The position numbers and the translations under genes are program-made. From contig NC_060023.1 in NCBI RefSeq assembly GCF_021134715.1, positions 10,416,001-10,480,000 on the forward strand: a stretch of 64,000 bases of DNA, read 5' to 3'. The notes under the pieces are model-generated. The model did not search any database. It had not been told where the DNA came from and saw only the letters and a program-made list of their open reading frames with translations. The DNA is from Daphnia pulex. Taxonomy: Eukaryota; Arthropoda; Branchiopoda; Diplostraca; Daphniidae. The first letter of the stretch is position 1. Each line of letters begins with the position of its first letter. Below, one piece after another: positions 1 to 15,158 of the stretch.

Positions 1-1255
1 TTTCTTCCTGGACGTTATTGTTGTCTTGGCTTGTCTTGGCTTCCCGTTTGAGCGCTTCGCGTCGATCTTTAATCACCTTGATTCAATTCATTTGTTAAAT
101 CTACACAATGAAAAGAAGCTGCTGATTAATGATTTAGCATACCTGATTGGTGAAGGCGTGAAGAGCTGTGACGCAGCGCTGGTTTTCACGACCCAGTGTG
201 CTAAATTGGTAGATCCAATCGAAGGTCAGCCACGGTCGGATCCCTCGCTCCATGACAATCTGCCCAATTCTGTCGGCCAGCAAAAGGCAAAGAAAGAAAG
301 TTTGAGCGTTTGAACATCATTTCTCACTCATCGGCCGATAGATTCTCACCTGTGAAGATTTTTCACGTAAATCGCCTTCTCTTCTTCGCTCCTCGTCTGC
401 CGACCCATGGAAGTTTCTGCAACCACATGAATAATTTATGAATTGATGAACGAAGGTCGGCCGTTTTTAAAATATTACCGCAGATGATGTCCAGTGCGCA
501 TTGCGTCATGATCGGGAAGACGTCGAATTCGGCGTCTCGGTGGATGTCGATGGCTCGATTTAATTGCCGGGCGCAGTCGTCACTCTTCTCGTTGAAAACG
601 TCGACGAAACTGTTGAGGATTTGAAAGTGGAAGGCGGGAGTGAGCAGACGACGGCGGTTCTTCCAACGGGCACCCGTCGTCAGGAACATGCAATTGCCCA
701 GCCAGGGACTCAGGTAACTGTACTCGGTCGCCTTGGTGATGAGTTTCTGGCTGACCAAGATCGGCTATCACCAGGAAAACAATATCAAGTTTGAAACAAA
801 TTTGCATCAATGAATGAAATGGGTTTGCTCATTGACGTACCTCCATGAGTTCGGGTGATGAGAGAATAGCCACCGGCCGGAAGCCGCCCCAGGCCCTGTA
901 GATGGGCCCGTATTTCTTGACCCAGTCAAAATGCACAAGTTTGAGAAATTCTAAAAAAGGAAATTGGATCATCACCAATCAAAGAATTGAAATTGTCAAT
1001 TTCATCCATTTGATTTTGAATTCGAATTTCTCCATTATAACACAAACACGCACCATCGAGATCGACGTTCAGATCCAGAAAATTGCCCAGGAAAGGTAAG
1101 AAATCCGGTCCAGGCAGTGCGTTGACGAGTCTGACGTTGCGCGATTGACTCCACATCAGGTAATAAACGACGAGCAAAACGGCCAGGACGGTCCAGGTGG
1201 TGAAGGGACCCCATCCGATCCACGAATAACTGGCCAGCATCAACACGGCAGACAT
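1..1255 (-). CDS. CYP4-family cytochrome P450, 5' part (3' end outside window)
   Basis: Microsomal haem-thiolate monooxygenase of the CYP4 type, which usually hydroxylates fatty acids or xenobiotics using NADPH-P450 reductase at the ER. Exons on the minus strand: 1255-1054, 950-841, 764-479, 416-350, 269-143 and 76 to the window edge. Phases are consistent and all borders are GT/AG. The start is the ATG at 1255. It opens an N-terminal membrane anchor, then the proline hinge LPGPDFLPFLGN. Later blocks are [17 protein letters not shown] (C-helix region) and ALDIICG. The I-helix, ExxR and haem-cysteine exons lie to the left of the window, so intactness cannot be judged. Exon 764-479 covers two exons that are separate in the other CYP4 genes here, so one intron has been lost. 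The family call is firm; the subfamily is not assigned. Confidence 0.9.
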
Positions 1256-3478
1256 TGTCGATCCAGCTCAGCAGACTCAGCAGATAGAGAGATGTGTCTA
1301 TATGAAATGATGTGCTGTGTGTGTTGTTTCCAGCATACGACACGATGGGCAACTAACCTCGGATAACACGGCGTATCCGAATAAATAGCCAAAAGTCCTT
1401 TCCCTTACGGAGCCAACCAAATTGTTATTTTTCCTTATGGCGCACAGCAGTAGGAATCCCTGGCCAGCAGTTCCGCGCTGTTATGGGGGGATTCTATTTA
1501 AAAGAAAAGCGCAAGTGCCGAGTGGGCAGGTCTCTGGCGACCCCGCCCTTTTCCATCTCTATGTCAGTATAGCTATATAAGAGAGGGAAAAGAGGAGGAG
1601 CATTTCCCATCACTTTCCCCCTTCAACCCGCGACCGCTGCTGCACATCGCCAAAGAGATTCCCAGCAGCCCACCAAGTTTGGTCGAGAGCCTTGAAGCCC
1701 TATAACGGCGAGTGTGGATGGAATAATATAATCATTTTGAATTACACGTTCAGCAGCCATTCCGCACAACCGCATGTCAGTCGTGGCTGAGATTCTTGCT
1801 TTGTTTGATATTATATACACCGAGGTGGGCGGCGGCTGTGTCAACATTTTTGAAAATAAAAAAAAGCGGGAAATATAAAAAAGTTGACAACTGCAATGCG
1901 GAATGCTCTGTCGACTGGATATGCGAAAGCTTCCACTATTATCATCCGGGAATCAGTTTCTTATATATTCTTTCTCCGGGTTGGTGTGTACGTGTACAGT
2001 GCAGCTAGCACGGCATCGGCATCATGTTGCTGAGATGCGCATACCATTTCACTTTTCAAAAAAGGGGGAATTATATTGCCGCCCGGCACTGTGTGCATTG
2101 TGTCTAAAATAACAGACGGATTCATTCTTCCATTTTGGCGTGGGTTTCCTCATGAAGAGAAAGTCAAACTGCAACACGTCATGTACTACTAGTGAAAGAG
2201 TTGGACAAAAAAAACAGTTGGCATAGATATAGTTTTCACTCACGTAGTACATATAGGTATATACTCTAGTCGGAAAACCCGTATCAAAATGGCCCATCAG
2301 AATTAGACACGGAGGGATTTACACAGTCGGATGGCAGATTTTATTTCAGAGATTTTAATAATTATATTCGGGGATTTAATAATTAATGCCCGTCAAGGAC
2401 ATTATGTTCATTTTATTATGTAAAATGACAATACAAATTTGCGCTGGGATCAGCCTTGAAAAAAGTATGATGTTTCCTTCTTTGTTACTATTATTTCAAA
2501 TAGATATGGCACGATTAGAACTCCATTAATCTTTATTGCAGCCGTTGCGCATCTTAAGGTAAAGTCACTTCGATGTTCCACGTCACCTCATTAATTACAG
2601 AGATGTAGCTGTCCAGGTAGTAAATCTATCTCAAGTTCGCCATAAACATGTCGACCATCGGGGAGTTCCGCATTGTAAAACCCCATGGCCAGATTTCTTA
2701 TTATAACTATAGCAGCGCATGTATTTTGCGAACGTTACAGTCGTCTATATGATAAGGAACAAACAGAGATTACATCAGCAGGATATGTTCATTTTCAAGG
2801 TTTACCTTTTATGCGAGGAGCATGTCGGGAAGAAATTTCGGCAATCGCGGAAATCCGGAAATTTTGAATTGTGAAATACTCGATGTAATACCATCTCATT
2901 TAAATTCAGCTTTGTCCTCCTGGACATAAGCCGTATATTATTCAAGTGGGAATAGACGAGTCTATGTCAGAGTTTAATGCCCCTTATCAATCAGTATAAG
3001 CAGTTGAAAATAAAACCAGAAGAACCAGATTTCAGTCCAAACTTGATTTCAAATTTCTGAGATGTACACTGTACAGTTCTCTGGGGCGCTTCTATACACA
3101 AGGGGACCATATTATAGGGTGAATAGCCTTCAAGGTCAACCGGAATTTTCAGTTTTCTGCGTTGCATTTTGAGTGATTGAAAATCCTTGTGGTCTTGAAC
3201 AACAATGTCGACCTTGCCTGGGCCATGCCTGGGCATTATTTTCCCAATGCGCAGCGCGTTTTAAAATCTACCGCCAAAAGTCCAGACGTTTTGCACGTTT
3301 GCCCTTGTGACTGGACAAGACAAAACATCGTTATTATTAGTCATCAAAACTGATTTACAGTTGATGATATTCCTGACAAAGAATTGTATTTTTTTTTAAA
3401 AGAAAGCTGCTCATCCGAAAAGGTATACTTGTATCCATTTTCTAAATGCAACATACACCTGACAGCTATAGCATTTTG
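1256..3478. other. Intergenic, no supported gene
   Basis: This holds the upstream region of the leftmost CYP4 gene. A TATATAAG string occurs near 1574 on the plus strand, but no coding exon follows it. Open frames here are short, lack splice continuity and show no recognisable protein motif. I see no repeat with terminal structure. Confidence 0.6.
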
Positions 3479-3734
3479 CAAGGGGTCCGCAACTCAAATT
3501 TACTACAATAAAAAAGGTAAAAAAGCAAAAAAAAGTGAAAAAAGGAAAAAAAAAGGAAATTTACTTTACGTGCTAAAAGAAGGGCGCGCGCGAACGAACC
3601 CCCCCTCCTCCCCCTCCCCTCCCTACCCTTTTATTTTCGCTTGAAGGAAAGCCTATCTCTAAAGTAAAAAAGGAAAAATAAAGCAAGGAAAAAGTAAAAA
3701 AAATAAAAAGTAAATTTGAGTTGCGGACCCCTTG
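3479..3734. mobile_element. hAT-type MITE with perfect TIRs and 8-bp target duplication
   Basis: A 256-bp element with 26-bp perfect terminal inverted repeats (3479-3504 and 3709-3734) that begin CAAGGGGTCCGCAACTC. It is flanked by an exact 8-bp direct repeat, GCATTTTG, at 3471-3478 and 3735-3742. The 8-bp duplication and a CA-GGGGTC-GCAAC-like terminus are the hallmarks of the hAT superfamily. The interior is A-rich to purine-rich with a C-rich patch near 3600-3630. It has no transposase frame, so it is a non-autonomous element moved in trans. Confidence 0.88.
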
Positions 3735-6700
3735 GCATTTTGTTTTCTCTTTCGTACTAGTACCACCTTACTGTTTGTGTTTGGGGGCGGAACACAAAAC
3801 AATTTTCCTTCGTCTTATTCGCATGCAGATGATTAGATCGTGTATAGTTGTCTCTCGCTAGTCGCAATAACATTCGTGACATCAAACTTTCGTAACACTC
3901 TCAGCGTTTCATGCGATGCATCTGTAGACGCCGGGCGTATATGACAGAATATCGTGAACAAAAAAATATACAAAAAGATCTCGTGATGATTCACTCGTCC
4001 ACGTTCAACAGGGCCCCAACATATGCGCCCAACAACTCTGAATGAGGTCGAATAAACTCTCCCGTCAAATATGTTGCGCATATCTACGGTTGTATGGGCG
4101 ACGCCGATAAGATACATCGATCTGGAAATAAATACATTTTTATATAGCAGCAGTGATTGTTATATATTTGAAATTCATTGCATAATAAAATCGATCCATA
4201 TTTCTTTCTTTACCTGTGCCAATCAAAAATGCTTTTAGATTTTCCTTTTCAATATGTTTCCGATCTCGGAATGTCAGTCATCCATCAAGCAGCGCAAAAA
4301 AAAAAGGAAACTTCGTGTAGCTTTTACTTTCGTGTATTTCCTTGTACAGAGGGTATAACCCTTCTCTTTCTGTATTATAGTGTCATTTGTTTAGAAAATA
4401 ACGTCATCATTTTTCGGACTGCAATTGGCTAGGATTTCCATACAGAATTACCATAATCTTTAGCAAATATAAGAAAGATGGATTATGCAGATTTAAAAAG
4501 GCCCCATGGTATTGGACGTTTAGTTCAATCGGTTCCGTGACTCATTCGCGTTAGCCATTTGACGAATATTTTTAGTTTCACCATTTTACGGAGGCCTATA
4601 ATGTATACCGTCGTACAAAGTCCCGAAGAAATAAACGTGACCATGACCACGCCATAAAAGGACTCTATATTATATATGTAGGAGATGTTAACCTTGACTG
4701 TTAACTTGGGACTTTGAAAAGAAAAGAATGAACCTTGAATTGAAAAGGAAAAAATAACAAATTACGAAGACTACGGGGTTTCATCTCTACAATTCGACGA
4801 AGCGTTTCGGCGCTCTCGGGCAAAGGGTTAAAATTCACGTAGACTCACGTTGCCGGAAGCCATCTTCCCGTTGGCTATATAACTATACCCTCCCTAAAAG
4901 AGACAACCAATTCTTTTTAAAAAAGGCGACCAACGGGTATAAATGTTGAAATGGTTACACACCCGAAAAAGGATGAAAGGGAAATGCCATTCATGTATTT
5001 GTTAACCCGTTTTTCACTTGTGTCGGAATCAAAAGTTGATGCCTCGATAAATATATTTCTAGCGTGATGAAATATGATTTCATTTATTCAACACGTGTTG
5101 GGAGGTAGACCATTTCAGACAGAATCAGACAGTGATGAATTCTGAATTTGAATGAAATTCGACGAGCGACAAAATCTGGTTTCCGGTTGTCGTCCAACTA
5201 TTTGCTGTAAATGGCAATTAAGTCTTATTCATTTAAAATTATTCATTTCAGAAAATAAATTAGCATATAACCTTGTAAAAGGCGAGTTTCAGCACTTCTT
5301 TTGGGGTATGGTTCATTTAAATATTTTTGTCGACCCCCACCCCCCTCGACAGTCCAATTTTTCCTAACCCTTCCTCTCTTTACCGAATCCCTCCAAAATT
5401 TGCATAATCCCCATAGAACAAAGTAGAGGGGGTGACAACCTTGGTGACAACTATTGTCATTCAGTGGTTACTCTCGCAGTCAAGTGGACTGGTGCATTTC
5501 TCTCCGACCTGACATTTTTATTTTGAACTGTACGTGAATTCGTGATGAACTGCTTATTGGCTGAACTTTGGTGTACACTGTTGCTGTTGAAGATTGGATG
5601 GAGCCTGGAAAAGATGTAGCCGGATGCAGCCGGATGGAGCCAGATTCAGCCAGATGCAGCCGGATGCAGCCGGATGCAGCCAGCCAATCGAGTGGGAACT
5701 TCGCCGACATCTGGGGCTTTGGAGTTGCTTTTCGGTAAGTCGACGATCACATAATCTTTTAGCATCCTTCGTTCGAATTTATGTACCAACTACGAAACAA
5801 TCGTTACGACTTTGTCCTCGAAAATAACATCTCTCGAACCACTCGTTGTCGTCCCAAGTAATCAGACGAGCCTCAGTTAGATTTACCAAGCATTCTAGGT
5901 TTTTTTTGTTCAATGACCAAACTTGTAGAAAGAAGCAAACCTGTTGTTTTTCTAGAAACAGCTGTTCGACTATTTTAATACATGTTTCAGGGTCGTATTC
6001 TAGGGTCGTTTACTTGTGGTTTTCCACGTGGAACTTTGAAATGTTTTTTTTTGTTTTTTCGTTGAAAATTTGAATACTTCACGTCGTTAGTTATTCTGTA
6101 GTTAAAGATAGGTCAGTTACAAATGTTGCAATATTTTGAGAAAAAAGGAAAACTGCTTTTACCTTGGTGGACTTGACTGACAACGGGCTGCGCATTTTTC
6201 GGCATTTAGCGGGCCACACCAAAATGCCATCACCGTGAACCACTTTCTCCTTTGTTAATTCTCTTGCTGTTCAACAGGCCCTTTTATATTTCTATCCCGT
6301 TGCGTCTATAGGCTTTTTTTTAAAGCTTGTAAACTTGTGTATTCCTACCGTGTTGGAAGGCTATAGTTTGTTTGTCAGACCGTCTTTGATTGCCCTTAGG
6401 CTTACTTTTTGCCAGACAAACATGCTTAAGGTTTATAGAGATCCTCTATGTCTAGACGAAAAACCTCCGGAAAATGGCGAAAAGTCTGCCAAAACAGGGT
6501 TCCTTTTTTTATCCCGTAAGGTGTCCTTATACTTGAACCCATTACCTTAGTAGACTAAAGTATAGACCCATTCATTTTTTCAATTGTTCCACTATCCTTA
6601 TCTGGTCGGTACAATTCCCATTCTCTTTTACACGTGGTGCAAGTGCCGGCATCCTGCTGAGTTTACTATTTCACATTTTTTATTAACCCACAGAAAATCT

Positions 6701-8278
6701 TTTTCAAGTTCGGTCTGTCTGCGACCTTGACCGAAAAGATAACAGTCGAGGAATCTTTTTGAGTATATATACAGCTAGGATTTTATTTTTCTTCTAGGTA
6801 TTCTTTAGCGCTTATTTTTTTGTCTGGATAGTATTTCTTTAATAGCGTTTCAGCCGCGCCTATTTTTGTTTTTTTCTTTCATGGTCAAGTGGGCGCGTGT
6901 GGGGACAGGTGTTTTTCTACCTATCGGCATAGTAGTACCTTTTACCTATCGGCGTACCTGCTGGTTTAGGCAGGCGGTCCTCTCGCTCTTCTTTGAATTT
7001 TGTTTTTTTTCTCCCTCCTTGTTATGCGCTTGTTATTTTGGTTGTCAAGGTCGTTTTACCGAGTTGTTTTTCTTTGGGAAAACAAGTAATTTCATAAAAT
7101 ATTCAATGTCCGAAAAAATATTTCTTGGATGTCTCGGCTCTGTCTCGCCGTTACTCTATGAGAAATTGCGCTTTACCTTTGGTGCAGTAAGCAAACCTGA
7201 AACGTCAGACACATGAAACATTTGATGATTGTAACAATCTGGAGATGGCTTTAACTTTATAGTTAGCCTTGAAATAGTCTTGTTTGGTAGTAAAGATCGA
7301 GTCTAGGTAAATTGTTGACCATTACAAATTTGTTTTTCGTTTCATGCGTATGCCAAATCGTTCCTTTTATTCCTCCCAGAATAAACTGATGGTACCGATT
7401 AACTGTAAAACAATCGCGTCTATTGATGGGGAAGCATGGAAAGTAGTAGAACTCTTGGGCGAATGAATGAAATTTCCTTATGCCGTTGGTTTTCTCGTTG
7501 CGAAAGAAGGCGCTTGCAACGCTCTCAGTCGAAAGACTGAATTTTAAATTCACGGCTAGACATCGTACGACTGGCTTGCCCACAACGAAATTTAAACATT
7601 ACCGATTCAATCCACGTATAAGCATCCAGGGTCGAAGAGCTAGTCAAATATAGATCAAGGCCGTTGAAATATCTCAAATTTGAAAAGACGGCGGTATGTC
7701 ATTTTACCATCTATTTGCTGTTCATCCAATCGACAGGTTTTGATCAATTTACTTGGAATCATTTGTTGCAATCCTCGGTTCCATTTTTAACATTTTTCTT
7801 CTTATTCGCAATATTCGATATCCTGTTTGGAGCTGAGGGTACCCTGATTGATGGGCGTAGGCCGTAGGGAACTGGGAACCTTGCAATATTTGTGTTCTGC
7901 ACTGCAATACGCGGTTATAGACTTGACATTTTGAAATTCTGAATTAATTGTTGCTTTTCCCGAAGGAGATTCCAATCAGTATACATTATTATTGGTATAC
8001 AATACAAGAGGGCAGCACCTTATGCAACGCCACAAAGTGGAAAATGAATTCGTCTCACGTCGAGTACAAATCGTTCAGTTGCCGGATTGTCCGTTTTTCA
8101 ATTTTCTTACCATCGTTATACTCCATTGCCTTTCACCAAATTTTGACAATCCATTTCTTTTTAAATTAAAATATTCGTAAGCGTCCCGAGAAACTTTTAG
8201 CACGTTGACAAATTTCAAGATACACAGATTTGAAAAACAAAAAACAAAAACATTGAAGATAGAAAGTTAATAAAATTA
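3735..8278. other. Intergenic, AT-rich, no supported gene
   Basis: Apart from the minisatellite at 5611-5684 I find nothing that looks like a gene. Several open frames of 60-116 codons exist, for example 6866-7216. They are T-rich, low in complexity, and lack domain motifs or flanking splice sites that would extend them. A TATA-like string (GGCTATATAACT) lies near 4872 without a gene beside it. Confidence 0.55.
5611..5684. repeat. Decamer minisatellite
   Basis: About seven head-to-tail copies of the 10-mer CGGATGCAGC, with single-base variants (CGGATGGAGC, CAGATTCAGC, CAGATGCAGC). Because 10 is not a multiple of 3, reading frames through it change with copy number, which argues against a coding role. 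Confidence 0.85.
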
Positions 8279-10597
<2,319 letters not shown>

Positions 10598-11984
10598 GTT
10601 TCCGCGTCTCACCCGTCCGCTACGGACTCGCAAAGGGAACTAATCCTCGACCCTGCCTATAGCTAGAGATATAAATGTACAGGTATAAGGTAGGCAGGCA
10701 TCTATAGCGCCCTTTGAACGTCCTGGTGTGCATAAAGGAAATCCTAACATATACGCGAAAGGGTTTCGATATGTGTGTCACAGGGTCAAGTTTCTGTGTA
10801 CACTACAGCGCGGTCAAGAATTTAAAAATTCCCGTTAATCAATGATTTTTCGCATGTTTGAATTCTAGCAGACGCAGCGAATCACCGGCTAGCGCTTCAT
10901 AATAGCGCAACGACTGAATTATCATTTTCGAACATACCGTTAACACATCCGACAAAATTTTCACGCTCAGGGACGACCAATAATTGTGTAGGGAAAAATA
11001 AAAGTTTCAGGACTCGCATATGATTTTTCGAGTAGTATAGGGCGAGACTGGATACCGTAGTAACTAGTAGAGTCGAACTTGGAATGGCATTAATATTCAG
11101 GAGAAAGTATAGACTGAAGGCTTTCTTCTACCATGTTTGGGGGCACGACAAGACATTAAGCACGTAGACACTAGTCAAACGTTCAGGATGTTATACCTGT
11201 TGCAGCTGCTATCCCAAACGTATAAGAATAAGAATTCCTTCTATTAAGAATGTCTTGTATAGACGAAGAGAATCACGACTTACAAAGTAGGACAAGCAAC
11301 ACAGGGCGGACTGCTGTGCGTATAGGAAGATGTTTTTTCTACTTGTAAGGTGTTCCACTTTGTAAACCTATTATTAAATAACGGGAAAATGGGTAAACAT
11401 TCACCGTTGTAAAGCTGTAAACACACACAAATTTTCTCTCGTGAATTACTGATGTTGTCTGAGCAATGGCAGGGAAATGGATGCACTTTCAACTGAGGTG
11501 CAAAGTACCAGTTGTCCTTTTTTTTGCGCGTTACATCACGGACCTTGAACATGATTCCAATTTACAACGAAAGTCCAGCCTTTTTTGTTTGTCATCCACT
11601 CGATGAAAAAGAAAGGTTCAGTGAATCTGTTTTTCGTTTGTTTTTGGAAACCGGTTTTTCTTTTACAACTATTCCGGCCTTTTTTAAATTATTGAATGAA
11701 GGATGTTCTTGAACTACTAAAAAAACCTGTTTTCTTCAGTCACTAGCCAAGGGAAAATTTAATCAAACGATTAAATCTTCCTTCCTGTAATTATGGTATA
11801 CACTCGTGGCGTATTTCACCTTTTGATTGATTGCTCACAAAAGTCCTCATCTCTTGGAGCTCGACGAACTCGTTGAAATGGAAATTCAAACTCTTGCATA
11901 TTGAATGGGCAATGACCAATAAATAAAGACCGACCAACTTACTGTATAGTCTGCGAATGCGTGTGTCCGGGTGAGATGCCAACT
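10598..11984. other. Upstream region of the CYP4 gene, no gene seen
   Basis: This lies between the CYP4 start and a possible minus-strand core promoter at 11985-12022. If that promoter serves the CYP4 gene, most of this stretch would be a 5'UTR intron. A donor-like ACA/GTAAGT sits on the minus strand near 11942, and acceptor-like AG sites lie just upstream of 10597. Open frames here are short and without motifs. Confidence 0.4.
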
Positions 11985-12022
11985 GACTGACACAACTGAG
12001 TTGCTGTTGGCCTATTTATATA
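11985..12022 (-). promoter_or_regulatory. Possible minus-strand core promoter (TATA plus Inr)
   Basis: On the minus strand TATATAAATAGG (12022-12011) is followed, about 25 to 34 bases downstream, by arthropod-type initiators TCAGTT and TCAGTC (A at 11997 or 11988). A donor-like GTAAGT follows near 11942. The spacing is typical. The target, probably the CYP4 gene at 10597 through a leader exon, is inferred. Confidence 0.4.
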
Positions 12023-12108
12023 AGGACGAAATCCGGGTGTGGCATTTTCTACGCAATATACCTTGTGGTATATGAAGAGAGTTTACACATAACCTGTTGT
12101 ACTATTAC

Positions 12109-12602
12109 AACCATACCATAAAATAGTTGGATGTAGGAAAGTGCGGAATAACCAACGACCATTTCCTTATCACTGTAGGTAGTCTCTTTTCTCCTTGTAT
12201 GGGAGTTATGTCGTCATTCTCTCTGCTTTGCAAGAACTATTCGGTAATAAAACGCATGTTGTGTTGGATCTAATCAACTAGCGAAACCCACCTTTCATTT
12301 TGTATTCTTCCAAATAGCGGACTGTTTCCGCAGTTGACTGTGTATACTTTAACGTCCAAGGAATTTCAAAGTTGAAATTGATGGCAGGAAACGTTACAGG
12401 CTTGAGTGATTTCATTTATCCGTAACGTTTAAAATGAAAGTAACTTTATTTCTTGGTGCCCATCACTCAAAGAAAGATACAAAGACTCGGAGTTAACTAG
12501 AAAAATAGATCGTCGGAGCGTTTAGGTGGCCCATATAGTTTCTTGTGCTGCGTGTACAATTCATACAGTAGAGAATAGTGTTTGTTCAAGATGGCGCTGG
12601 CA
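12109..12602. repeat. Duplicated block: last exon and 3' flank of the retinol-saturase gene
   Basis: This stretch matches 16064-16491 in the same orientation, beginning at the shared string CCATACCATAAAATAG. It covers the 3' flank and the last about 35 codons of the retinol-saturase-like gene. The copy at 16064 lacks an internal stretch of roughly 85 bases around 12230-12320. Homology stops inside the last exon, just after AAGATGGCGCTGGC. Confidence 0.8.
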
Positions 12603-15068
12603 CACAGAAATCCGGAGTAGATGCAAGATCCGAATCCAGTCGATGTCACGTCTTGGCCGGTAAAATACAAGCCTGTAAAATTTCCAACGTAGAAGAGGGG
12701 TGTGTAGTTTTTGTGTTAGTCTCTACGTGTGTTTTGTGTGACAATTATTACCTTTGATGCCTGACTCGGGTCGCAATAAAGACGACTGCTTCGGGCAAAA
12801 ACGTTCGATGCCGTGTGCCATTCCGAAAGTGCCGCCTTCTTTAGTCGTTAGGAAATGTCCGATAGTCACCGGAGTCCCCACGCTGTAGTAGTCGATATTA
12901 TTCTAAAAAAAAGATATGAAAAAAGTCGAGGATGTTGGTTTGATTTTATGAAAACTTATTCGTTGTTACTTTGAGTTTGGGGAAAAGATGAACCACCTGG
13001 TCAATGATTTTTTGACCAATTTCGTGTTTTAAAGCATTGTACTCATCGCCTCGCTTCTTTACTGTCGTCTCGGACCACTGGGAGAACCAAGAATATGGGA
13101 TAAACGTCAAAACTGATATGACACTGCGACCTGAAAAAGTGACACGGTTGGAAATAGATGTTGCCAAAAAGAATAAACATTCATCGTTAGTTGTATACCT
13201 GGATACCGATCCTCCCACGTAGGATCTTTTGCTGCTCCGGATGAAATGAAAAGTGCTGGGTAAGGTTTCGAAAGTAATTCTTCGGGAGATTTAGAATTCA
13301 TAATGTCGTGAAATGGCTAGACAAAAGTATCATTAGTTAATATAAGGACAAATTTAAATGATTATGTATGTACATCTTCGGTATTAGACCCTGAATAGAT
13401 CCAGAGATTCTGTGCCGTGAGGCCTAATTCTTTGGGTGAGCCTTTAAGTCCTATAAAGACACTTATGTTACCGGCGGCTGGTTTAATGGCACTCGTTAGT
13501 GGCCAGCAGGGCGACTTCTTGGCTACGTGTTCCGGAAGTAGGTCTTGCAAAGTGTTGTGTAAACCTGAGACGTAAACACACAAATCAATTCATTCATTTA
13601 ATCTAACTCAATTTTTGTTATTAATTACCCGCATCAGATATGACGATCGGAGCCTGAATGTCAACCGCCGAATTTTCTTTGTTGCCGACTCTGACACCTG
13701 TCACTTTTCCTCCTTCGTTTAGAATTTGCGTGACGTTCGCCTTCATCAAAACACGACCACCTGATCGCTCGATGACCGGGATGATTTGGTAAGGCATTTC
13801 AGAAGCTCCACCAATCGGGTAACAAGATCCTACAACAACATTATTTTTTGAATTGTCTCAACTAATTTTTGTTTTGTTTTAACCATATTCACAGCAATGG
13901 ACATGCAACAGGGCCATCATCGAGAAGCTCACTTGACTAGGCGGTAAGCCGAATCCGCCGGTGCTGTACGATAATAAAAACTGCAGGTCCTTGTTCTTCG
14001 TCAAACTCTTTAAGGAAGTATCAATAATAGGCAGGTAAAATTTTATAATTATCGTTGGCTTGTTGATTTACCTCTACGACATCTTTAGTTGAGCGGTGAC
14101 TTAGAGAGTAGAAGCTGCTCAAATAAGTTGGCAAGCCAAAATAGTTGAGCGAATTAACGAGCCATAAGGGAAGTAATTTCACTCCAAACCAAGACATCGT
14201 TCCTTGGGGTTTGTACGCCTTTTTGAGTAACGTGAAGAACGTTTCAATGCCTTTCACTTCATCGGGAAACTGCTTCAGCAACTGGTTTTTGAAACCATCC
14301 GGACCTGAAGCGATGCTGTACTCTCTTTGCGATGGAGTCATGGCGTCCAGAATAAGACGGTCAAAGTTATTTTCTAAAAATAATATCGGAGCGATTAGAA
14401 TATGGGTGTCATTTCAATATCGTTGTGATCTAATTACCAAATTGAGCCCACTGAATTTGTCCGTCACTAATTTGTTCCACCAATGTCTTAGTCAGAGTGG
14501 GGCGGAGGAAATTTCCTACGTAGTGAATTCCCACGTCAAATTCGTAACCCTCGTCTCTGAAGGTGTGACAGGATCCCCCACATTTGTAATGTTTTTCGAG
14601 AACTAGGACTTTCATTCCAGCTTTGCTGAGAAGGGCTGCTGCGGTCATTCCTACATTACATAAGACATCGTTAAACATATACTGACGTATTGATTTAACG
14701 GGTTAGGGATTAATGGCACCTCCTATTCCCGAACCGATAACAATTGCGTCCCATTTCTTCTCTGTCGCCAGCTGCTTAGTGAAGGCTGTAAAAGTTCCGA
14801 AAGCAAATCAAATTAAAAGACAGAAGCCTTTTAAGAATATAGTGATAAGCAAACCTTTTTTCATGACTTGATCGCGTTTGGTATGATCAGTTTCTAATAG
14901 AGTCACTGGTCTTCTCGTATCTTCAGCAAAAGGCGATTTCCACTTAGCGGAAGTCGAATTTTCAGGCGAATCGAAGAAATATTTTTTCACGAAATAGCCA
15001 ATTATGACAGCGGTGATAATTCCTAGTTGATTTTGCACGTTGGAAAGAAACGCCCCCGTGTAGGACAT
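12497..15068 (-). CDS. RETSAT: All-trans-retinol 13,14-reductase-like flavoprotein (638 aa)
   Basis: Member of the retinol saturase / phytoene-desaturase-like FAD oxidoreductases. RETSAT enzymes saturate the 13-14 double bond of all-trans-retinol at the ER membrane; activity of this arthropod paralogue is inferred. Eleven minus-strand exons: 15068-14855, 14785-14720, 14650-14438, 14373-14072, 14007-13884, 13829-13629, 13564-13374, 13316-13199, 13130-12970, 12902-12752 and 12672-12497. They sum to 1,917 nt in frame. There is a membrane segment near residues 15-32. The dinucleotide-binding fold is VIGSGIGG (88-94) followed by KVLVLEKH, with Glu112 positioned to bind the ribose. Family blocks include YPIGGASEMPY and, near 581-594, GLYFTGQDVTSTGF. 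Length is close to vertebrate RETSAT (about 610). Broken pieces of a related copy occur throughout the tandem array to the right. Confidence 0.9.
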
Positions 15069-15152
15069 TTTTGCAATGTTAATTTCAACTAAATTTGTTT
15101 TACAGACTAATCGTCTGCATGCGTGGGCTGTTGTCGAGCACTTGCAACTACT

Positions 15153-15158
15153 CTTATA
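15153..15158 (-). promoter_or_regulatory. TATA box of the retinol-saturase-like gene
   Basis: Minus-strand TATAAG lies 85 bases upstream of the ATG at 15068, in a region conserved with the broken copies in the array. There the same position reads TTTAAG, so the box is intact only at this locus. No transcript evidence is available. Confidence 0.45.

Noticed and set aside
26-313. 95-codon plus-strand frame at the left edge
   Set aside because: It is antisense to CYP4 exons (143-269 and 1-76 on the minus strand), which explain the sequence with motifs and splice phases.
1560-1600. TATATAAG near 1574 as promoter of a plus-strand gene
   Set aside because: No coding exon or spliceable frame follows on the plus strand before the MITE.
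5611-5684. Coding repeat or CRISPR-like array
   Set aside because: Direct decamers without spacers and with a non-triplet period: an ordinary minisatellite.
6866-7216. 116-codon frame with hydrophobic stretches
   Set aside because: Composition follows the T-rich background, with no signal peptide logic, splice context or conserved motif.
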